Assembly (NCBI RefSeq): GCF_001544695.2
Contig: NZ_FCOM02000051.1
Location: 1-58,898, forward strand
DNA from: Caballeronia arvi
GTDB taxonomy: Bacteria; Pseudomonadota; Gammaproteobacteria; Burkholderiales; Burkholderiaceae
Length of the DNA stretch: 58,898 bases
Direction of reading: 5' to 3'
Below the pieces are notes generated by a model that made no database searches, had not been told where the DNA came from, and was given only the letters and a program-made list of their open reading frames with translations. Within the stretch, counting starts at the first letter, position 1. Each line of letters opens with the position of its first letter. This document shows, one piece after another, positions 16,580 through 24,908 of the stretch. Both the position numbers and the translations under genes were made by a program.

Positions 16580-17737
16580 TTACGCCGAAGCCGGCGCGGA
16601 AGCGAACGCGTAATTGTTCTTGCCGTTGCGCTTGACGGTGTACATCGTTTCGTCGGCGGCGGCGACGAGCCGCCAGTAATCGTGGCAGCGATCCGGAAAG
16701 CTCGCGATGCCGATGCTCGCGCGCACGATCGACAGCCCCATCTGCGCATCCGTTTCGGCGACGCACGTGATGATCCGTTGCGCGATCGCAGCGAGTTCGC
16801 TATCGCTCGAAAACTCGCGCACGAGCAGCGCGAATTCGTCGCCGCCGATTCGCGCCACCATATCGCCGCCGCGCACCGTCTGGCGGAACCGCCGCGATAC
16901 CGCGATCAGAAATTCGTCGCCGATGCGGTGGCCGTGCGTGTCGTTGACGCGCTTGAAGCCATCGAGATCGATATACAGCACCGCGATGCGCGTCGAGCCG
17001 CGCACATCGCCCACCCTGCCCGCGAGCGCGTTCGCCGCTTCCTCCAGCGCCGCGAAGAGCTTGCGGCGGTTGGGTAGGCCCGTCATCGGATCGTGCAGCG
17101 ACGCCTGCTCGAACTCGTTCGAAATGCCGAGCAGTTGCCGGTTGCGCTTCGCATACATGCCGAGCGCGGTGATGAGCACGCCGAACACGGTCGCCGACAG
17201 CGCGATCAGCGTATGCGACACACTCAAAATGCGCTCGCGCACGTCCGCGCTGGTGCGATCGCGCTCGGTGCGCCACCAGTTGTAGGTGGAATCGAGCGCG
17301 GCGCTCGCTTCGCCCAGCGCGGCCGAGGGCGAGAGCACCGCCGAAGGCACCGACGGCGCGGACATCGGGCTCGATGCCACCAGCGCATGCAGCGCGGCCA
17401 GCCGGCCGGCGAGTTCGATGCGCGCCTCGCGATACAAGGCCTGATGCTGCGTGTCGCTCGCGGAAAGATTCTGCAGGGAGAACGCAGCCGCGCGCGCGGC
17501 ATCGGCGCGTTCGACCGCTTCGAGCACGAGCCCGACGTACTCCTGCTGCAATTGCGCGGAAAAGATCGCGCGGACCTGGAACGCCAGAAAGAGCAGGCCG
17601 ATCAGCAGGCACAGCAACGCGGCGCCCGCGAGCGGTGCGGGGCCGGGCACGCGCACGCGTCCGAGCGCGCGCCGCACACGGCTCGACAGCGTTCCTTCAG
17701 GGGCGTGAATACTCCTCGCGCTGACGGTTCGGAACAT
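16580..17737 (-). CDS. Membrane-bound GGDEF diguanylate cyclase
   Basis: A 385-residue protein with TM helices at about residues 36-55 and 173-195 enclosing a periplasmic helical sensor region of roughly 115 residues, followed by a cytoplasmic GGDEF domain. The active-site signature G-G-D-E-F is intact at 298-302. An R-G-G-D inhibitory I-site is at 289-292, five residues upstream, the canonical spacing. It should make cyclic-di-GMP with product inhibition; the sensor ligand is unknown. The start overlaps the end of the upstream 255-residue gene by 41 bp on the same strand, which implies co-transcription. No EAL domain is present. Confidence 0.92.
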   Translation of the reverse strand: MFRTVSARSIHAPEGTLSSRVRRALGRVRVPGPAPLAGAALLCLLIGLLFLAFQVRAIFSAQLQQEYVGLVLEAVERADAARAAAFSLQNLSASDTQHQALYREARIELAGRLAALHALVASSPMSAPSVPSAVLSPSAALGEASAALDSTYNWWRTERDRTSADVRERILSVSHTLIALSATVFGVLITALGMYAKRNRQLLGISNEFEQASLHDPMTGLPNRRKLFAALEEAANALAGRVGDVRGSTRIAVLYIDLDGFKRVNDTHGHRIGDEFLIAVSRRFRQTVRGGDMVARIGGDEFALLVREFSSDSELAAIAQRIITCVAETDAQMGLSIVRASIGIASFPDRCHDYWRLVAAADETMYTVKRNGKNNYAFASAPASA

Positions 17738-18464
17738 TGTTTCGATAGCTCACTCGATGGAAAAACGCGCCCATGCGGGCGAAGAGGCCACCTTCGGGCT
17801 TCGCGCGCGCCTGATGCCTGCGCGGCTGCGCGGACGGATTGGCGCGATACGACGCGGTCTGCTGAGCCGACGCATTGCCGCGGCGCTGCACGGCGGCGCT
17901 CTGTACGGGCGGGGCGGATGACGGGTCGTCGGCCTGCTGAAGTTGAGCCTGCGCCGTTGCCGTCGCCGTGGAGGCATCCGAGGCATCGGCAAGCGTAGGT
18001 TCGTCGGCGGCGTCTGCGGTCGGCGGGTTGTCGGCGAGCGTGGTGGTGTCGACAGGCGCGGCAGTATCGATGGCCGCGGGACCGCCGGTCGCCACGTACG
18101 GACTCGTGTAGCCGGGCGGCGTCGCGGCCAAGGGCGCTTCCACCATGCCCGACGACTCCGTGCGCGCGGCGATGACCGGCTGGTCGATGCCGAGCGTTTT
18201 GCGCGCGCTCGCCATCGCTTCGGCGTAGACGCGCTGGTCGTGGTTGAACCACATGCTGTACGCGACGGTGCCGAGCACGCCGATGCCGAGCGCCGTCGCG
18301 GACGCCATCCACAGCGCGAGGCGTCCGAAGCGCAGTGGCGAGCGCACGGGGCCGGGGTCGTCGTAATCGATTGCAGGCTCCGGCAGGTTGAGGACAGTAG
18401 GATCGTTCGCGGGACTCGCTCGGTCCGCAACGCTCTCTTCGGGCAGCTTTGCTTGGTGAGGCAT
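17697..18464 (-). CDS. Single-TM Ala/Thr/Pro-rich hypothetical protein upstream of the GGDEF gene
   Basis: A 255-residue protein with a short cytoplasmic N-terminus, one TM segment (about residues 48-70, L-A-L-W-M-A-S-A-T-A-L-G-I-G-V) and a long low-complexity A/T/P/D/Q-rich periplasmic stretch. A basic tail follows with G-G-L-F-A-R-M-G-A-F-F-H-R-V-S-Y. The start at 18464 (M-P-H-Q-A-K-L) is preceded by GGAGAGCG. The gene's last 41 bp overlap the start of the diguanylate cyclase, so both are probably made together. I recognise no family; a periplasmic linker or partner of the cyclase sensor is inference. Confidence 0.7.
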   Translation of the reverse strand: MPHQAKLPEESVADRASPANDPTVLNLPEPAIDYDDPGPVRSPLRFGRLALWMASATALGIGVLGTVAYSMWFNHDQRVYAEAMASARKTLGIDQPVIAARTESSGMVEAPLAATPPGYTSPYVATGGPAAIDTAAPVDTTTLADNPPTADAADEPTLADASDASTATATAQAQLQQADDPSSAPPVQSAAVQRRGNASAQQTASYRANPSAQPRRHQARAKPEGGLFARMGAFFHRVSYRNNVPNRQREEYSRP

Positions 18465-18965
18465 GACAGCGCTCTCCAGTACGTATTCGTCACACGGCGC
18501 GTCGGACGGCGGGACAGCGCGCACGCACCGGTGCGCCGGGTCCGCCTCAGCCGATGGCGCGACTACAGCGCGTCCCATCATATGAATATTGAAACGCGAT
18601 GCGGCTCGTCGGATTAACAGCCGGGTGCCGGTTCAACTCGCGCTGCCCGGCCGATTTTTGCCAAACAATGTAACTCGCACCACATGTCGCGACAATCAGG
18701 GGTGGCGAGGTGATGCCGAAACGAACGCGCGAATGCTCGCGCGGATGCGTCGCCACAAGCCTTTGCACAGCGTGCTTCCCGCATCGCGGTAGGCCATTGC
18801 GGCGCCCTTAAGCAGCATTATTCGTTCCCGCCCCGATTTGATGAACCGTACATGCATCATTCTTCAGAGGAACTTGTCGCGCGTATGTGAGATGGCGCAC
18901 ATACGGATCGCACACAACGCGAAAGTGCGAGCGGGAGTCGCTCGGCGCGATATCGGCCGATCTGC
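18465..18965. other. 501-bp stretch without a convincing gene; contains an 8-bp inverted repeat
   Basis: The region lies between the divergent start at 18464 and the minus-strand EamA stop at 18966. Short frames here lack ribosome-binding sites and have arginine/alanine-rich shadow composition. An inverted repeat, CGTATGTG (18882-18889) and CACATACG (18898-18905), lies 60 bp past the EamA stop and may be a transcript-end structure or an operator. No tRNA or clear terminator T-run is seen. Confidence 0.5.
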
Positions 18966-19856
18966 TCAGTGGCGTTTCGACAACACGACGAGCGCGATGC
19001 CGCCGAGTATCGCGACCGAGCTGGCGACGAGCCGCGCGCTGAGCGCCTCGCCGAGCAGCAGCACGCCGCCCGCCGCCGTGATGACGGGCACGCTCAGCTG
19101 CACCGTCGCGGCGGTGGCGGGCTTCAGCCCCTTCAGGGCCGCATACCAGACCACATATCCGAGCCCCGACGTCAGCGCGCCCGATGCGGCGGCATAGGCG
19201 AACCCGAAGCGTGCATGCGCGTGCGCGAGCGCCGCCACCGCCGCCGCAAAGGGCAGCGCGCGCAGAAAATTGCCCGCCGTCGCGGCGACCGGATCGGCCT
19301 GGCCGCGGCCGCGCAGCGAGTACACGCCCCAGCCGACGCCCGCGGCGATCATCAGCGCCGACGACAGCGGATCGGGCGCGGCGAGCCCCGGCAGCACGAG
19401 CCACACGAGCCCGGCGAGCGCGAGCAGCAGGCCGAGCCACTGCATCGCCGCAAGCCGTTCGCCGATTGCGATGCCGTAGCCGATCATCGTCGCCTGCACC
19501 GCGCCGAAGAGCAGCAGCGCGCCGGTGCCGGCCGCGAGCCGCACGTAGGCGAACGAGAACGTGACCGCGTAGCCGATCAACGCGAGGGCCGAAACCCAGC
19601 TCCCGCCGCGCCGTGCGCCGTGCGGTTCACCGCCGCCTCCGCCGCGCACGAGCAGAATGACCCACAGCACGAGCGCCGCCGCCGTGATGCGCACGAGCGT
19701 GAAGCTCGCCGCGTCGATCTGCGTGCCCTTGAGCGCGAGACGGCACAACAGCGAATTGCCGGCGAAGGCGAGCATCGCGGCGACGGTCAGCATGGCGATG
19801 CGCGCGCCGTGCGAAAGCGGCGCGGACGAGACGGCGTTGGAGTCGGGCTTGGACAT
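18966..19856 (-). CDS. DMT-superfamily EamA/RhaT-like transporter
   Basis: A 296-residue membrane protein with ten predicted TM helices and two EamA domains. Typical segments are F-A-G-N-S-L-L-C-R-L-A-L near the start, then A-A-G-T-G-A-L-L-L-F-G-A-V-Q and Q-L-S-V-P-V-I-T-A-A-G-G-V-L-L-L-G-E near the end. The start M-S-K-P-D-S at 19856 is chosen within a longer open frame to 20003 because it places TM1 normally, though the ribosome-binding site is weak. Substrate is unknown. It follows the BrkB-like gene on the same strand with a 67-bp gap. Confidence 0.85.
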   Translation of the reverse strand: MSKPDSNAVSSAPLSHGARIAMLTVAAMLAFAGNSLLCRLALKGTQIDAASFTLVRITAAALVLWVILLVRGGGGGEPHGARRGGSWVSALALIGYAVTFSFAYVRLAAGTGALLLFGAVQATMIGYGIAIGERLAAMQWLGLLLALAGLVWLVLPGLAAPDPLSSALMIAAGVGWGVYSLRGRGQADPVAATAGNFLRALPFAAAVAALAHAHARFGFAYAAASGALTSGLGYVVWYAALKGLKPATAATVQLSVPVITAAGGVLLLGEALSARLVASSVAILGGIALVVLSKRH

Positions 19857-19923
19857 CGGCGCAGCGATGGACGAGGGCGCCCCACTGTAGCGCACGCGCA
19901 CCGCGAAAACACGCTGCGCCGCT

Positions 19924-20835
19924 TCAATCCGTCGTGAAGGGCTGCGGCGGCGCATCGCCTTCCAGGCCGAAGCGCTCGAATTCGGAGATGACCTGCGCGC
20001 CAAAGAGCAGCAGCGTCGCGAGCGCTTCGAGGCTGAACAGCACGACGATCGATGTCGTCAGCGAGCCGTACACGACGCTCACCTGCGAGAGCGTCGCGAA
20101 GTACCACACGAGCACGTGCCGCGTGATTTCCCAGAGCACGGCGGCCGTCACGCTGCCGAGCAACGCGAGCCGCAGGGACGGCCTGCCGACCGGCATCACC
20201 AGATAGATCGACGTGAGCACGAAGATCTCGCCCGCGAAGCCGAGCAGATAGAGCAGGAGCCGCGACACGCCTTTCAGGGACACCTCGACACCGAGCAGAT
20301 CGAGGCTGTTGGCGCCCATCGCCTGCAGTCCGTTCGACACAAGCGTGACGATCAGCATGCCGACGCCGAGAAACAGGATGTAGCAGTAAGGCAGAAGCGC
20401 CGAGAGCAAAAAATGCCGGCGGCGGATCGTGACGCGATGCACGAAGATCACCGACATCGCGTTCTCCAGCACGGTGAAGGCGAGCGACGAGAAGAAGATC
20501 ATCGTGACGAGCAGGAACCAGCCGAGCACCGCGCGATGCGCGAGAAAATTCGCCAGTTCGTCCACGATCGCGCGGGCCTGGCCGGGCACGAGCCATTCGA
20601 GCAGATGCGTGAGGGTGTCGAGCAAGGCCTGCTGTCCGATGAATTTGGACAGCACGATCACGATCAGGATGAGCAGCGGAACGATCGACAGGAGCGCGTA
20701 ATACGCAACCGCGCCCGCGAGCAGCAAGCCCTGGTTGGCGCGAAAAGCTTTCATCGTGCGCATCGCGAAGCCGAACGGGTGTTTCGCGACGCTTCTCACG
20801 TGCGGGCCCAGAACCGGGCCGAGAATCTTCGACAT
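19924..20835 (-). CDS. YihY/BrkB family inner-membrane protein
   Basis: A 303-residue protein with about six TM helices. Conserved landmarks are A-G-A-V-A-Y-Y-A-L-L-S-I-V-P-L-L in TM1, L-E-N-A-M-S-V-I-F, a later Y-x-x-M-P-V-G-R-P-S segment and V-Y-G-S-L-T-T-S-I-V-V-L-F near the end. All are typical of the YihY/UPF0761 family, once called ribonuclease BN by mistake. A strong ribosome-binding site GGAGGTG precedes the ATG at 20835. Function is not established beyond membrane location. It is flanked on the same strand by a small gene upstream and an EamA transporter downstream. Confidence 0.9.
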   Translation of the reverse strand: MSKILGPVLGPHVRSVAKHPFGFAMRTMKAFRANQGLLLAGAVAYYALLSIVPLLILIVIVLSKFIGQQALLDTLTHLLEWLVPGQARAIVDELANFLAHRAVLGWFLLVTMIFFSSLAFTVLENAMSVIFVHRVTIRRRHFLLSALLPYCYILFLGVGMLIVTLVSNGLQAMGANSLDLLGVEVSLKGVSRLLLYLLGFAGEIFVLTSIYLVMPVGRPSLRLALLGSVTAAVLWEITRHVLVWYFATLSQVSVVYGSLTTSIVVLFSLEALATLLLFGAQVISEFERFGLEGDAPPQPFTTD

Positions 20836-20932
20836 GGCACCTCCGCGGCGCGGGCGCTGCCCATCCTTTCTGAACGAGCAAATTCTGCGCCCATCGGCGC
20901 GCGCCGCACCGGATGCCTGCAAAAAAAGCGCG

Positions 20933-21142
20933 TCAGCCCGGTCGACGGGCCTCGCTGCGCGCGGCCGCCTGCTGCGCGGCTTCCTCGAACGCGAGGTCGA
21001 GAATGATGTCGACTTCGCGCGCGGGCAGGTCGGCGGTATCGATATTGCGCAGCCGGCAAAAGAGCGCGAGCGCCTCGGCTGCGGCGGCGAAGGCGTCGTT
21101 CAGGTCGCGGGAGTGAAGGCGTTTTTTTCTCATGATGCTCAT
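20933..21142 (-). CDS. Small hypothetical protein (about 69 residues)
   Basis: A small Ala/Glu-rich helical frame with R-K-K-R-L-H-S-R-D-L-N-D-A-F-A-A-A-A-E-A-L-A-L-F-C, and later L-P-A-R-E-V-D-I-I-L-D-L. Starts at 21142 (M-S-I-M-R-K-K) or 21133 (M-R-K-K) are possible; neither has a good Shine-Dalgarno, and the frame extends to 21331. The residue composition is protein-like rather than shadow-like and the gene precedes BrkB on the same strand. No family is recognised. Confidence 0.5.
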   Translation of the reverse strand: MSIMRKKRLHSRDLNDAFAAAAEALALFCRLRNIDTADLPAREVDIILDLAFEEAAQQAAARSEARRPG

Positions 21143-21266
21143 AACGGCAACCGCACGGCCGGACTTTAATGGGCAAAAAGCGCGGTACGTGATTGTTTCA
21201 CCTTCGGTTTTTGATGCACTAATCTTGATCGATAACTCGCGCCCGCCGAAGGCACTGGAGGACAAC

Positions 21267-22745
21267 ATGGCCGCATCCCACACGACCTCCGCCGCCGACG
21301 ACGCGCTCGGCGCCGACGCCGAAATCGTCAACGCCGACGAGCGCCTCTACAACCACGATCTCGCCCCCGTGCCGCGCGCGAAGCGCACCTGGAACGGCTA
21401 CAGCATCTTCGCGATGTGGATGTCGGACGTGCACAGCGTCGGCGGCTATACCTTCGCCGCGAGTCTCTTTCTGCTCGGCATCTCCGGCTGGCAAGTGCTG
21501 CTCGCGCTGACCATCGGCATTCTGATCGTGTATGTGCTGATGAACTGGGTCGGCAAGCCGAGCCTCAGACACGGCATTCCGTTCCCGGTGATGGCGCGCG
21601 TCTCGATGGGCGTGATGGGCGCGAATATCGCCGCGCTGATCCGCGGCGTGGTCGGCATCGTGTGGTACGGCGTGCAGACGTATTTCGCGTCGAAGGCCGT
21701 CGCGACGCTGCTGCTCCTGTTCGTGCCATCGGTTGCGGCGTGGCGCGATACGAGCTTTCTCCGGCTCGACATGCTCGGCTGGGTCAGCTTTCTGTTCATG
21801 TGGCTCTTGCAGCTCATCATCTTTCAGCGCGGCATGGAGATCATCCGCAAGTTCATCGATTTTTGCGGGCCGGCCGTGTATGTCGTGATGTTCGTGCTGA
21901 TGGGCTGGATTCTCTATCGCGCGGGCCTGGGCAGCCTGAACCTCACGCTCTCGGGCAAAGTGCTGTCAGGCGACGAGCAACTGCACGCGATGATCAACGC
22001 GACTCTGCTCGTCGTGAGCTACTTCGCCGCGCTGCTGCTGAATTTCGGCGACTTTTCGCGCTTCGCGAAGAGCGAGCGGCAGATGAAGGTCGGCAATTTT
22101 CTCGGGCTGCCGTTCAATTTCGTCGCGTTCGCGATTATCACCGTGATCGTCACGGCGGGCAGCGAGAAAGTCTTCGGCACGATGATCATGGACCCGGTCG
22201 AGATCGTGTCGCGCATCGAGAACAAGGTGTGGGTGGCGATCGGCAGCATCACCTTCGTCATCGCGACGATGGGCATCAATATCGTCGCGAACTTCGTCTC
22301 GCCGGCCTACGACATCGCCAATCTCTTTCCGAAGCATGTCGACTTCAAGAAGGGCGGCCTGATCGCGTCGATACTCGCGGTGCTCGTGTGCCCGTGGATC
22401 TTCGTCGACAGTCCGAAGGCGATCACGATCTTCGTCAGCGTGTTCGGCGCCGTGCTCGCGCCGATGTACGGCGTGATGATGTCCGACTATTACCTCGTGA
22501 AGCGCCAGCAGGTGAGGACCGCCGAGCTTTACACGATGCAGCCCGGCGGACGCTTCTATTACGACGGCGGCTGGAACAAGGTCGGACTCGCGGCGTTGAT
22601 CGTCGCCGGCGTCATTTCGGTCGGCTGGGAACTCTCGACGCAGATGCTCAAGCTCCTGCCGCCGAACAATCTCGGCTGGCTGATCGGCGCGGCGGCGGGT
22701 GCGCTGCTCTACGTGCTGTTCATGCGCATGGCGAACCGCAAGTAG
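21267..22745 (+). CDS. NCS1 family nucleobase/allantoin/hydantoin:cation symporter
   Basis: A 492-residue permease with about 12 TM helices. The N-terminal cytoplasmic part contains N-A-D-E-R-L-Y-N-H-D-L-A-P, followed by R-T-W-N-G-Y-S-I-F-A-M-W-M-S-D-V-H-S-V-G-G-Y, the signature start of NCS1 transporters, and later G-D-F-S-R-F-A-K. Family members import purines, pyrimidines, allantoin, hydantoins or thiamine with Na+ or H+. The ATG at 21267 follows GGAGGA closely; the frame extends upstream to 21132 without support. No catabolic gene is adjacent, so the substrate is open. Confidence 0.9.
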   Translation: MAASHTTSAADDALGADAEIVNADERLYNHDLAPVPRAKRTWNGYSIFAMWMSDVHSVGGYTFAASLFLLGISGWQVLLALTIGILIVYVLMNWVGKPSLRHGIPFPVMARVSMGVMGANIAALIRGVVGIVWYGVQTYFASKAVATLLLLFVPSVAAWRDTSFLRLDMLGWVSFLFMWLLQLIIFQRGMEIIRKFIDFCGPAVYVVMFVLMGWILYRAGLGSLNLTLSGKVLSGDEQLHAMINATLLVVSYFAALLLNFGDFSRFAKSERQMKVGNFLGLPFNFVAFAIITVIVTAGSEKVFGTMIMDPVEIVSRIENKVWVAIGSITFVIATMGINIVANFVSPAYDIANLFPKHVDFKKGGLIASILAVLVCPWIFVDSPKAITIFVSVFGAVLAPMYGVMMSDYYLVKRQQVRTAELYTMQPGGRFYYDGGWNKVGLAALIVAGVISVGWELSTQMLKLLPPNNLGWLIGAAAGALLYVLFMRMANRK

Positions 22746-22751
22746 CCGCGC

Positions 22752-23072
22752 TCACTTGAGCCACTTGCGCACATCCGATTCCCATTCGGGCTGGCCGCAG
22801 TTCGGCGGATTTTCCGGGCCGAGCACGGTGATGTAGCCCTTGTCCTTCATGCACGCCTCGTAGGCGCGCACCTGCGTGCATTGGCCCGGGCCGGCTTTTT
22901 TGGCGGCGGCCTTGCACGCGGACATCGAGTTGTCCATGCCGCTGAAGTCGGCGTCGCCCGTGGCGTTCCAGGGCGGCGGGTTCGCGCTCGCCGAAAATTC
23001 GACGGGCGTGCTGCACGCGGCGACCATGAGCGCGGCGGCGGCAGGAAAGCACGAGCGGAAAAGTCGATTCAT
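22752..23072 (-). CDS. Small cysteine-containing lipoprotein
   Basis: A 106-residue protein with a lipoprotein signal (M-N-R-L-F-R-S-C-F-P, hydrophobic core, lipobox L-M-V-A-A-C). The mature part has four cysteines in C-K-A-A-A-K-K, Q-C-T-Q, Y-E-A-C-M-K-D-K-G-Y and N-C-G-Q contexts, suggesting disulfides. The A-C-M-x-x-K-G-Y pattern is frequent in small proteobacterial lipoproteins of unknown function. Its stop lies 6 bp from the convergent permease stop. No partner is evident. Confidence 0.82.
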   Translation of the reverse strand: MNRLFRSCFPAAAALMVAACSTPVEFSASANPPPWNATGDADFSGMDNSMSACKAAAKKAGPGQCTQVRAYEACMKDKGYITVLGPENPPNCGQPEWESDVRKWLK

Positions 23073-23186
23073 CTGCTTGAACTCCTTTTTTCTTAGGGTC
23101 TTGTTGAAGGCGCGAAATCCGCCGCCTATTATTCCTCGCTGCCGTTGCGCGTGTCGCGTTTTCGTTCGAATCGATGTGATCGCAAT

Positions 23187-23825
23187 TCAGCCGCGCCGCG
23201 CTTGCCACAACAGCCACGCCGCCGCGATGCCCATGCCGCCGAACGTCAGCGGCCCGCCCGGCCATGCATGCGTCTTGAAGATCGCGATGCCGAAGCTCGC
23301 GATCACGAGCAACAGGAGCGGCGGCCATGAACGTCCCGTCTCGCGCAATGCGACGGCGGCCGCTGCCGCGCCCACGCTCAACGCAGTCGAGCCGAGCACG
23401 GCGAGCAGCGGCAAGGCGAGCGCCGGCGCGCTGCCGACGATGGGATGCGTCCAGATCGTCTCGATCGCCATGCGCCACGCGTTGCTATCGCCGGATGCGC
23501 GCGCCGCGCCAACGAGTATGCCGACCACGACGCCGGCCGCCGTATCGAACGCGATGTAGCTCGTCGCGAACACGAACAGGGCGATGCGGCAGACCATCGG
23601 TGCGATGCCGGGCAGCCCGCGCACCAGCGCCGCGATGGCGATGGCCGCGAGCGCGAAGAGCGGAATCTGTGCGTAATGCACGGCGAGCCATACGTTGACG
23701 TCGAGCTGCATCAACTCGTGCGGATGCGGATGGAATATTTCGACGGCGGCGAGCGCGAAGAGGGCAGCGGGGATCATCACGATATCCGCCGCGGCGGGCC
23801 ACGCAAGATGAAGTGAAGCGCTCAT
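23187..23825 (-). CDS. Polytopic membrane protein of unknown function
   Basis: A 212-residue protein with about six hydrophobic segments. It starts M-S-A-S-L-H-L-A-W-P and contains the soluble motif E-I-F-H-P-H-P-H-E-L near residue 30, a periplasmic-looking W-L-A-V-H-Y-A-Q-I-P, and H-A-W-P-G-G-P near the C-terminus. Histidines cluster at the first loop. I do not assign a family. It is separated by 114 bp from the lipoprotein gene on the same strand and could be co-transcribed with it. Confidence 0.7.
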   Translation of the reverse strand: MSASLHLAWPAAADIVMIPAALFALAAVEIFHPHPHELMQLDVNVWLAVHYAQIPLFALAAIAIAALVRGLPGIAPMVCRIALFVFATSYIAFDTAAGVVVGILVGAARASGDSNAWRMAIETIWTHPIVGSAPALALPLLAVLGSTALSVGAAAAAVALRETGRSWPPLLLLVIASFGIAIFKTHAWPGGPLTFGGMGIAAAWLLWQARRG

Positions 23826-23859
23826 GACGCCTCCACCGAGTGCGTCGTTCAGTACCGAT

Positions 23860-24303
23860 CTACAGATGCGCCCGCAGCCAGTGCCACGCGAGCGGGCCGC
23901 AGATGACGATCCACGTCATCGCCGCGATCACGAGCGCGATGGTCACCGCCGCGCTGCCGCAGTCCTTCGCGCGTCCGGAGAGTTCGTGACGTTCGAGCGA
24001 AATGCGGTCGATCGCCGCCTCGATGCTCGAGTTGATCAATTCGACGAGCAGCACCAGCAGCACCGACCCCGCAAGCATCACGCGTTCCGCCGCGCTCACA
24101 TGCACGCATGCGGCGATGGGCAACAGCACCGCCGCGATGCAGACTTCCTGACGAAACGCGCTTTCCTCGCGCCACGTCGCGACGAGGCCCGCCCATGAAT
24201 GGCGCAGCGCGAAGACGCCTCGCAAGAGGCCGCGGCGCTTGGCGTGCGTATCGTTCGAAGACGTCCGCGAAGGACTCGATGTGGACCGGTTCATGTCGAC
24301 CAT
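23860..24303 (-). CDS. dgkA: Diacylglycerol kinase DgkA
   Basis: A 147-residue prokaryotic diacylglycerol kinase. After a basic N-terminal tail, the trimeric three-TM kinase core includes A-T-W-R-E-E-S-A-F-R-Q-E, then E-L-I-N-S-S-I-E-A-A-I-D-R and L-S-G-R-A-K-D-C-G-S-A-A-V. These contain the conserved active-site Glu, Asn and Asp residues. It phosphorylates diacylglycerol released by periplasmic glucan and lipopolysaccharide modification, returning phosphatidic acid to phospholipid synthesis. Start at 24303 is supported by GGAG seven bases upstream; 24294 is an in-frame alternative. The Ser/Thr-rich N-terminal extension of about 25 residues is longer than in E. coli. Confidence 0.92.
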   Translation of the reverse strand: MVDMNRSTSSPSRTSSNDTHAKRRGLLRGVFALRHSWAGLVATWREESAFRQEVCIAAVLLPIAACVHVSAAERVMLAGSVLLVLLVELINSSIEAAIDRISLERHELSGRAKDCGSAAVTIALVIAAMTWIVICGPLAWHWLRAHL

Positions 24304-24502
24304 GTTACCGCTCCGGCCGGCGCGCAACGCATGCTTCCACTCGAAAACGTTTGCCGGTCGGAAGAACACGTAAAGCGTGCAAATGGCCTTGTCACGCTAA
24401 TCGGCGCGCCGTCATACTGGCACGCAAACGATGAGGCACGAGCGTTCGAATCGCGCGTTCGCGCACATCGACAACTACAAGAGAGAACCCGGGGAATCAA
24501 CC

Positions 24503-24772
24503 ATGAAGTCACGCTTTACCGCCGTTCACCTGCGTCCTGTCGAGCTTGCCGATCCGCATCTCGCGCATCTGTACATGGAGTGCGTCGATGCCGAATCGCG
24601 TCTGTCGGGCGCGAGCAAGCTCGCGGCGGCGGCCGTGTTCGAAGCGCGCGAAAAAGTGCTCGCTGATCTATGGACGCGTCTCGATGCGCTCGACCCAAGG
24701 CTTGGCCGTGAGCTGAAGCTGGCGGTGCGCGACTGGCACGACATCGCGGTGAAGCTGCGCGGCGGCGAGTGA
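24503..24772 (+). CDS. Small soluble hypothetical protein (89 residues)
   Basis: The 89-residue product begins M-K-S-R-F-T-A-V-H-L-R-P-V-E, continues D-P-H-L-A-H-L-Y-M-E-C-V-D-A-E-S-R-L, and ends D-W-H-D-I-A-V-K-L-R-G-G-E. It is helical and charged, with no TM, signal or catalytic motif. GGGGAA precedes the ATG and a 200-bp divergent region shared with dgkA supplies a promoter. No named family is recognised. Confidence 0.68.
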   Translation: MKSRFTAVHLRPVELADPHLAHLYMECVDAESRLSGASKLAAAAVFEAREKVLADLWTRLDALDPRLGRELKLAVRDWHDIAVKLRGGE

Positions 24773-24908
24773 AATTGCAGGAAATGAGACGCCCGAGCAG
24801 CCGAACGAGACGCTGCGGCATTCGCGCGCGAGGCTGTCGCCACTAATCTTTCTCCAACGACGCAACGAGAGCGCACCGCGCTTTCGACGGACTTCAAGGA
24901 GAAGGGCA

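Noticed and set aside
18589..18792. A 67-codon plus-strand frame in the gap 18465-18965
   Set aside because: No ribosome-binding site, low-quality composition and no recognisable family.
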